This document shows positions 5,125-10,474 of a stretch of DNA of 10,474 bases, piece by piece. Under the pieces are notes generated by a model. The model made no database searches. It was not told where the DNA came from and saw nothing but the letters and a program-made list of their open reading frames with translations. The position numbers and the translations under genes were made by a program. The stretch spans positions 1-10,474 of the forward strand of contig BQJV01000073.1 in the NCBI GenBank assembly GCA_021604885.1. Direction: 5' to 3'. The first letter of the stretch is position 1. Each line of letters opens with the position of its first letter. Source of the stretch: Acidimicrobiales bacterium (GTDB lineage Bacteria; Actinomycetota; Acidimicrobiia; Acidimicrobiales; Aldehydirespiratoraceae).

Positions 5125-7656
5125 ATGATCGATCACCGGCCGTCCCGCCGAGTGAAGGGGTGCGGGCTCGTCGTCGCCCTGAGCATCGTCGCTGCGGCGT
5201 GCGGTGGCGGAACGAGCGACGAAGAACTCTCGGCTGTCGGTGCTGCGGAGCTCATGAATGAGGCCATGGGAGGAACTCAGGCCGTCCAGGACTTCCTGAT
5301 CTACCTCGACATGTCAGTTCAGGCGGACGACGGATCGGTCAGCTACTACGACGAAGTCCTCGATCGAGCGGCGGAGGGATCGGGCGAAGCGGTGGAGCTC
5401 GCCGGAGGGTTCTCGCTCGCTGCCGTGGACACGCTCGTCGGGGATGTGCGGACCGCCTCCGGGGAGCAGGTTCCTTCGGTGGCGCTCGACTTCGGACTGC
5501 TGACGGCATCCGTGGAGACACAGGCGGCGGGGCTGGACGTGCTGGCCGAGATCGTCGGCGTCGCGGAGCCCGACGAGTTGCCTTTCGGGCTGGGTGGTTC
5601 GCCCGCCGCCCGGAGCGGGGCGCTGGTCGAGATCTTCACCGCAGACATCGACGAACGTCGAACCCATGTCGGCCCGGGAGATGTCGGCGCGAAGGATCTG
5701 ACCTTCGTGTCGGGTATCGCCCCCGGGGATGACCTCTCGTCGGTCTACATCTTCGGCCAGACACTTCCCGGCGAGCCTTCTGCTGAGGAATCGTTGACTG
5801 CTCACGAGCTGTTCGCCTACCGGTGGAATCGCGGCTTGGTCTCGATTCCGGGCAGGGACGGGGTGGTCGACATCGTCTTCGACGACGATGTGGTCGCGGT
5901 CGAGGGTTCGACACTTGTGCTGACCGAGCCCAAGGCAATCGCCGTGCGCGAGGCCCGTAGTCGTGGCACGGCCCGAGCGTTGCACATACTCGCGGAGATC
6001 AGCACGCATGATTTTTCTGCCGGACCGTACGGGGGGTCCATCTTCGGCGAGCGCTACATCGTCACCAAGAGCGGTGAAAACGAATACAAGGTGTGGCCGG
6101 TTACGGAGGATGGTCTCCCGGTCGACGGGGCAGAGGTGACAGGCGATCTCGCCACCCTCAGCCGGTACATCACCCCTCTTCTGACTCTCGGATCGTGTGA
6201 GCGGGAACTGGCCCGGGTACGCGCCATGAACCACCCGATTCACGCTGATCTTGACGAGTCGCTACGCGATCAGGGGACGAATGCCGACGCGCCCGTTCCC
6301 GACCGCCTGGACGTACCAGCCGGTGGATACTGCCTCCAGCCGAATCCCCCGTCTGCAAAGGCCGCGGGCACGTACGGCGATGTGCACATCACCACGTTCG
6401 ACGGATGGTCGTACGACAACCAGGCGGCGGGGGAGTTCCTCGTCTTCGACAACGGCACCGCGACGGTCCAGATGCGATCGGCGCCGTGGCCGGGATCCGA
6501 CGCCGTCTCCGTCGTGACCGCGGTTGCCGCGCGGGTCGATGACCACGAGATCGCGATGCATCAGGACAATCGCATCTGGGTCGACGGTGTCGAACCGGCG
6601 ATCGGGCGGGGCGAGACGATCGCGGTGGGAGACGCGGCGCTGTTGTTTACCGGCGCTGCCTGGGTGATCGTCTGGCCCGATGGAACCGAGCTGCGGGTCT
6701 CGGGCGGCCAACGCAACGTTCTCCCTGACGCGCAATCCGAGTTCCACCCGTTGATGATGCTGCTGACCACGGCGAGCGAGGATGTGATCGGCATGCTGGG
6801 AAGCCCCGATGACGACGGCCGTAACGACTGGGTGACGCGATCGGGCGAGCAACTCGACGACGACATCCGGTTCGACTTCGAGAACTTCTACCCGACCTAC
6901 ATCGACACGTGGCGAGTCAGCGACGACGAGTCGCTGTTCCACTACGAGCCGGGCGAGAGCACCGCGTCGTTCACCGTCGAAGGCTTCCCGCGGGTCCACT
7001 ACGACATCGCGGATCTCGACCCGGCCGCGGCGGCCCATGCCGAAGCGGCGTGTCTCGAGGGCGGCATCGAACGTGCGGACATGCTCGACGGCTGCATCCT
7101 CGACGTCGCGCTGACCGGCGACGAGGGGTTCGTCTACGACACCTATCTTGCCCAGACCTACACGACGCCCCCGCCGGCAACGTCCCCCGACCCGGTGAGC
7201 GAACCACCACCGCCGAACGGTGAGACGTTCGTGACCGTGGGCCCGCTGTCGGTCGCGTTCGGCGCGGAACCCCCGATCATCGTGGCGAACTTCCCCGCCC
7301 AGTGGCAGTGCCAGGCGGCGGACGGGAGCTTCTCGGCGACGAGCCGTTTCCAGGAGTCCGAGGACCGCCAGTACGAGATCGTCGTCGACTATCTCGATGC
7401 CGAGACAAGCCGCGACGGGACGGAGCGATTCACGCTGGTCGTCCGCCGCAACGCCGACCCGATCGCTTGGATGCAGACCACCGTGGATCCCATGCCGGGA
7501 ACGATCGACACGATCGAACTAGCGGGCTCGACGTTGACCGTCACCGGAACGGCGCTGCTCAACGAGCCCTTCGACTCGGCTGTCTTCCCCGGTGGCGCGA
7601 GCCTCGGTTCGGCCGGCCTCGAGCCGCTCAGACTGGTTGTGCACTGTGATCGATAG
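5125..7656 (+). CDS. Large VWD-domain lipoprotein
   Basis: 843 residues. The N-terminus is basic, then hydrophobic, with a lipobox ending VAAAC (Cys26) and a GGGTSDEE tail, so it is probably a surface-anchored lipoprotein. Residues about 40-400 match nothing I recognise. Residues about 416-600 form a von Willebrand factor type D domain: GDVHITTFDGWSYDNQAAGE (418-437), VQMRSAP, then GMLGSPDDDGRNDW (556-569), a loop resembling the calcium/GLxGNxDG end of VWD, and DTWRVSDDESLF (594-605). A short two-Cys module follows (CLEGGIERADMLDGCILDVALTGD, split as Cys643 and Cys657), often found after bacterial VWD domains. A Pro-rich linker (681-698) leads to a beta-rich domain (700-843) with Cys729 and Cys841 and the string TLTVTGTA. 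It resembles the LpqH mycobacterial antigen topology by eye. An adhesive or binding role at the cell surface is likely. The stop overlaps the next gene by 11 nt. Confidence 0.88.
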   Translation: MIDHRPSRRVKGCGLVVALSIVAAACGGGTSDEELSAVGAAELMNEAMGGTQAVQDFLIYLDMSVQADDGSVSYYDEVLDRAAEGSGEAVELAGGFSLAAVDTLVGDVRTASGEQVPSVALDFGLLTASVETQAAGLDVLAEIVGVAEPDELPFGLGGSPAARSGALVEIFTADIDERRTHVGPGDVGAKDLTFVSGIAPGDDLSSVYIFGQTLPGEPSAEESLTAHELFAYRWNRGLVSIPGRDGVVDIVFDDDVVAVEGSTLVLTEPKAIAVREARSRGTARALHILAEISTHDFSAGPYGGSIFGERYIVTKSGENEYKVWPVTEDGLPVDGAEVTGDLATLSRYITPLLTLGSCERELARVRAMNHPIHADLDESLRDQGTNADAPVPDRLDVPAGGYCLQPNPPSAKAAGTYGDVHITTFDGWSYDNQAAGEFLVFDNGTATVQMRSAPWPGSDAVSVVTAVAARVDDHEIAMHQDNRIWVDGVEPAIGRGETIAVGDAALLFTGAAWVIVWPDGTELRVSGGQRNVLPDAQSEFHPLMMLLTTASEDVIGMLGSPDDDGRNDWVTRSGEQLDDDIRFDFENFYPTYIDTWRVSDDESLFHYEPGESTASFTVEGFPRVHYDIADLDPAAAAHAEAACLEGGIERADMLDGCILDVALTGDEGFVYDTYLAQTYTTPPPATSPDPVSEPPPPNGETFVTVGPLSVAFGAEPPIIVANFPAQWQCQAADGSFSATSRFQESEDRQYEIVVDYLDAETSRDGTERFTLVVRRNADPIAWMQTTVDPMPGTIDTIELAGSTLTVTGTALLNEPFDSAVFPGGASLGSAGLEPLRLVVHCDR

Positions 7657-8086
7657 GCGAACAGCATTCTTCGTGACCGGCCTGGTCCTCGCGATGACCG
7701 CCGCATGTGGAGGCGACGAGGAGTCATCCACCCCGGCGGAGCCAACGCTGACGACCGTGAGCCCGGCCGAGCCCGATCACGAGTCTGCGAGTGCCGAGAT
7801 CGTCCTCGCCGGGACGATCTACGCCTTCGCGGACGGATCGTGCACCGTCACGATCGCCGGCGACATGGTGTCGCAGTTCGCGGACGGCGACAACACCCTC
7901 ACGGTCACGTCGACCAACCACTCCGTCCTGATCCGCGCCACGCTCGATGGCGAACAGTGGACCGAGTCGGGGGACGCGGCCGAGCCCGACACCGCGGATG
8001 CCTCCGACATCACCTGGTCGGGCGACCTCCTACGCCTCGGCACGGCGGAGCCGCTGGTGGACGCACAGATCTCCCTGCACTGCTGA
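7646..8086 (+). CDS. Small lipoprotein with LpqH-like C-terminal domain
   Basis: 146 residues from GTG 7646, overlapping the end of the large lipoprotein gene by 11 nt, so translation is probably coupled; no clear Shine-Dalgarno is visible. The N-terminus VIDRRTAFFVTGLVLAMTAAC is a signal peptide with candidate lipid-modified Cys21, followed by GGDEESSTPAEPT, a flexible acidic/Pro linker. The remaining domain (about 50-146) has SCTVTIAGD near its start and ends AQISLHC, so two further cysteines bracket it. The ending [LI]x[LV]xC, shared with the preceding protein (LRLVVHC), and the strand-rich pattern recall the LpqH/19-kDa antigen family. This is a by-eye comparison that needs a profile search. 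An ATG at 7592 would give 164 residues but would put hydrophilic sequence before the signal peptide, so I prefer the GTG. Confidence 0.78.
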   Translation: MIDRRTAFFVTGLVLAMTAACGGDEESSTPAEPTLTTVSPAEPDHESASAEIVLAGTIYAFADGSCTVTIAGDMVSQFADGDNTLTVTSTNHSVLIRATLDGEQWTESGDAAEPDTADASDITWSGDLLRLGTAEPLVDAQISLHC

Positions 8087-8125
8087 CCCACCCGCAACAT
8101 CTGGTGTCTGACACCTGCAACATCT
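8083..8125 (+). repeat. Dispersed palindromic element, copy B
   Basis: This is the second copy of the element seen at 4977-5020, in the same orientation. It again begins with CTGACCC overlapping the stop codon of the gene before it. The palindrome GGTGTCTGACACC is at 8103-8115. The flanking direct repeats are GCAACAT at 8094-8100 and 8117-8123. It fills most of the 48-bp gap between two convergent genes, so it may affect transcription termination or mRNA stability on both sides. No T-run is present. Confidence 0.75.
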
Positions 8126-8134
8126 CCGTCACCA

Positions 8135-10474
8135 TCAGGTCTCGTTCTGGCCGAGTCGGCGGCCGAGTTCGAGCGTGGCGGGCTCGGGTGTGAACCCTTG
8201 TTCTTCGAGAGACGCGAGCGTTCGACGGTGGACGGCCCGCGCTGATCCGATGTCGTTGCGGACGAGGTGGCCCTCGACCAGGGCCCGCGCCGCGTTCTCG
8301 GCCGTGGGTTCGATCACCAGGGCTCGGTTGGCCAGCTCGATTGCCTCGCTCGCACGACCGACCGCGCCCGAGACCTCTGCCGCACGAACGAGCTGACGCA
8401 GGAGACGGAGGCGTAGCCGCTCCGCCTCAGCGAGCGCCCATTCCTCGTACCGACACTCGACGAACGGGTCGCCGTTCCAGAGGGCGATCGCGGCGAGGCG
8501 ATCGTCGAGGGCGGCCACGGGGTCGCCGGCAGCCTCGAGGCGCTCGGCCGTATCGGCGCGGTGTTCGAACTCCCAGACATCGACCGACAGATGATCGTCC
8601 ACGACGATCCGTAGCGTCGTCCCCTCGTTGCGAACGGACCATGGAGCGGCGTTCTTGGGGCGATCCGGCTCGAGAACCCGCTGTAGATAGTTCAGCGTGG
8701 TGCGCATGTTCGCCGCGGCGCGCTCGGCACTCAGATCCGGCCAGAGCCAGGTGCTCGCTCGCTCCCGCGTCACTGTTCGGTGGATCACGAGCAGGGAGAG
8801 CAGGGCGCGGACCCGTTCCCGACGCCAGTCCTTGTCGGTGACGTCGATGTCGCCCCGTCGCATCGAAGCCGGGCCGAGAAGTGTGATGTCGACAGGAGCC
8901 GACGGAGGCGCCGGCAGTTCGGCGAGCAGCGAGGCAGCCCCCTTGGCGAGCGAGGCGTCGACGTCCTCACGGAACATGCCGAGGATCCGAATCGCGTCGG
9001 GGAACCACTCCAGGATCTGGGAACAGGCGGCGCGAGCGTCGGGGAATCCCGCGTTGTGCGCACGACCCGCAAGCTCAAGTGTCCACCGAAGCCCGAGGTT
9101 GGCGACCATTCGGCCGGGATCGTCCCACCACGGGTGCGTCCAGTCGCTCGCGGCGCCGACGCGGGCGCGGACGAGAAGCCGCGCGCCGTCGAGCGCGTGC
9201 GCCCACACGCCCGGCGCGCCGTGAGCATCGATCGCGTCACGGGTCTCGGGCATCGTCACGTACGGGAGAGGCAGGAGGCGGATGATCGACCGCCAGTCGT
9301 CCGGTCCACCGAGGCCGTCGGGAAACCGACTCCGCAGCAGCGATGCAGCGCGGGCTTCGTCGCCCTCCGCGACCGCCAGCATGGTCTCGCTCACCGTCAG
9401 GTTCCCGCGCAAGGTGTGGTCGTCGGGGCCGATGTGGGCTCGCACGAGAGCTTCGCCACGTCGAGCAGCAGCCAGATCGCCGACGGCAGACAGCAACCCC
9501 ATCGCGTAGAGGCCACTGTCGGCACGTTCCCGTGGGAGTTGGTCATCAGGATGGTCGACCCCGTGTCGGAGCTCCTCGCTGACCTCCACCACCTGTCCGC
9601 GGGCCCATCGAGCCCACGTCGTGCCATGCAGCTGTTCCTCCATCGGGCGCATGTCGCCGTCGACGGTGTGGTCGCGCACGGCGACAGCGTCGTCCGGCCG
9701 GCCCAGGTCGAGCAGTGCCATGCAGTGGTACCAGTCGGCAATTCCCTGCCACTCAGCAGTGAGCGAGGCGCGAGGAAGCGCGTCGAGCAGGCGAATCGCG
9801 CCGGCGGTGTCCCCGGTGACGTGGCTGATCACGGCAGTCCCGAGCATCGCGAGGCCCGCTGCTGCGTGACAGCCCGCCTCGTGGAGCTCCGAGACACGGG
9901 CGTGGACGCCCGCGAGGCCGAGAAGGTCGCCGGTCACACGGGCATGGAGATAGCCGAGGATGGTGAGTCCAGCGAGCTCGCCGGCCTGGTGACCGCGCGC
10001 TCGGAACTCCGAGATGGCTGCCTCGAGATCCGTCCGCACCTGAGGAATCGCGGGGTCCTGCCGCCGCGCGATCGCGGCTCGCATCAAGCCACAGGTGGGA
10101 TGATCGAGGTACTCGGGCGGTACGCGATTCAGCCAGCGCCGCGCGACTGAATGGCCTGCGCTGCTGAGTCCGCCGATCGCGGTGGTGGCGACGACATCCA
10201 GCGCAGCTTCCCAGTCGCCGTCGTCGACGAGCAGGTCGGCTGCTCGCTCGTCGGCGCCGGTACCGGCGAGGGTGGCTGCGGCCGTTCGCCTCATGGCGCT
10301 CGCTTCCGGCACACGTGTGCGCAGGGCGTCCCGAAGAAGGTCGTGCGCGACCGCGTCGGAGTCCTCCTGGCGAATGAGCGGCACGTGCTCGGCCAGCGTG
10401 ACTGCCAACGTCGGAACGCCGAGCGCCGCGAGCAGCGCATCATCGGCTCGGCCCACGATGGCCAGCGTCTCGAC
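8135..10474 (-). CDS. MalT-like regulator with C-terminal winged helix and BTAD domain (5' end missing)
   Basis: The frame is open to the right edge, so 779 C-terminal residues are visible and the true start lies outside. The first part (PLIRQEDSDAVAHDLLRDAL, then AAATLAGTGADERAADLLVDDGDWEAALDVV) matches the linker and first helical repeats that follow the STAND ATPase module in MalT/LAL regulators. The missing N-terminus probably holds that P-loop ATPase. A long TPR-like helical region runs to about 520. Residues about 529-625 form an OmpR/SARP-type winged helix (DITLLGPASMRRG, RRERVRALLSLLVIHR, LWPDLSAERAAANMRTTLNYLQRVL). Residues about 632-779 form the BTAD helical domain (ALWNGDPFVECRYEEWALAEAERL). 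The DNA-binding part is C-terminal, the reverse of AfsR. It is convergent with the lipoprotein pair and may control it. Confidence in the family is high; the target and signal are unknown. Confidence 0.92.
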   Translation of the reverse strand, partial: VETLAIVGRADDALLAALGVPTLAVTLAEHVPLIRQEDSDAVAHDLLRDALRTRVPEASAMRRTAAATLAGTGADERAADLLVDDGDWEAALDVVATTAIGGLSSAGHSVARRWLNRVPPEYLDHPTCGLMRAAIARRQDPAIPQVRTDLEAAISEFRARGHQAGELAGLTILGYLHARVTGDLLGLAGVHARVSELHEAGCHAAAGLAMLGTAVISHVTGDTAGAIRLLDALPRASLTAEWQGIADWYHCMALLDLGRPDDAVAVRDHTVDGDMRPMEEQLHGTTWARWARGQVVEVSEELRHGVDHPDDQLPRERADSGLYAMGLLSAVGDLAAARRGEALVRAHIGPDDHTLRGNLTVSETMLAVAEGDEARAASLLRSRFPDGLGGPDDWRSIIRLLPLPYVTMPETRDAIDAHGAPGVWAHALDGARLLVRARVGAASDWTHPWWDDPGRMVANLGLRWTLELAGRAHNAGFPDARAACSQILEWFPDAIRILGMFREDVDASLAKGAASLLAELPAPPSAPVDITLLGPASMRRGDIDVTDKDWRRERVRALLSLLVIHRTVTRERASTWLWPDLSAERAAANMRTTLNYLQRVLEPDRPKNAAPWSVRNEGTTLRIVVDDHLSVDVWEFEHRADTAERLEAAGDPVAALDDRLAAIALWNGDPFVECRYEEWALAEAERLRLRLLRQLVRAAEVSGAVGRASEAIELANRALVIEPTAENAARALVEGHLVRNDIGSARAVHRRTLASLEEQGFTPEPATLELGRRLGQNET

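Noticed and set aside
4102..5136. Extension of the SLH-protein frame upstream, giving 708 residues in one open frame
   Set aside because: The added part lies antisense to the dehydrogenase gene, and the signal peptide begins only at 4101. It is a GC-rich shadow frame.
5314..6243. Minus-strand open frame of 309 codons inside the VWD lipoprotein gene
   Set aside because: The translation is rich in Arg and Gly with no domain, signal peptide or ribosome site. The plus strand has a lipobox, a VWD domain and a good Shine-Dalgarno.
7592..7656. Possible frameshift joining the two lipoprotein genes into one
   Set aside because: The downstream frame has its own start, hydrophobic signal segment and lipobox cysteine, and the upstream frame ends after a complete domain. 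Two overlapping genes explain this better.
4977..8125. Composite transposon or insertion sequence bounded by the two repeats
   Set aside because: No transposase or recombinase is encoded between the copies, and the copies are not inverted. They are kept as dispersed repeats only.
8780..10150. Long plus-strand open frame of 456 codons
   Set aside because: It lies antisense to the strongly supported BTAD regulator and its translation has no recognisable domain. Such frames are usual opposite GC-rich genes.

Overview
This is a GC-rich window with dense gene packing and GTG starts. It looks like an actinobacterial chromosome. The SLH repeats of the DV..FY..AV.WL..GITTGTS..YSP...VTRAQMA type, the VWD-domain lipoprotein and the large MalT/BTAD-type regulator together suggest an uncultured or marine/soil member of the class Acidimicrobiia (Ilumatobacter-like). 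That placement is an inference from protein style, not from a marker gene.

Layout. (1) Bases 1-2928, minus strand: a tightly packed catabolic operon read right to left as metal-dependent amidohydrolase, one-cluster ferredoxin, cytochrome P450 and aldehyde dehydrogenase (the last cut by the left edge). Gaps are 2 nt, 2 nt and a 1-nt TGATG overlap. An imperfect inverted repeat, CTAACA-N4-TGTCAG, lies just upstream and is a candidate operator. (2) Bases 3010-4101, minus strand: a secreted protein with three SLH repeats at an exact 60-residue period and an unrecognised C-terminal domain. (3) Bases 4102-4218: a divergent intergenic region with four tandem copies of an 11-bp unit. (4) Bases 4219-4980, plus strand: a complete classical short-chain dehydrogenase/reductase, probably translated from a leaderless mRNA. 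(5) Bases 5125-8086, plus strand: two overlapping lipoprotein genes. The first carries a VWD domain, and both end in a similar two-cysteine beta-rich domain. (6) Bases 8135-10474, minus strand: a MalT-like regulator with its DNA-binding and BTAD domains at the C-terminus. Its N-terminal part lies beyond the right edge.

The P450 would take electrons from the co-transcribed ferredoxin, with a reductase supplied from elsewhere. The aldehyde dehydrogenase could oxidise an aldehyde arising after hydroxylation, and the amidohydrolase could hydrolyse or decarboxylate a related intermediate. The substrate cannot be read from the sequence.

The most unusual part is 4977-8125. A dispersed element of about 40 bp, carrying the 13-bp palindrome GGTGTCTGACACC between GCAACA direct repeats, occurs twice in the same orientation. 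Each copy begins at the stop codon of a gene, and the two copies bracket the lipoprotein pair. Upstream of that pair is a 22-bp-period direct repeat (ATTGAGTA twice). This spacing is typical of sites bound by SARP/BTAD-type regulators, and such a regulator is encoded tail-to-tail next to the pair. I saw no rRNA, tRNA, CRISPR array or transposase gene, and no non-coding stretch longer than about 150 bp.
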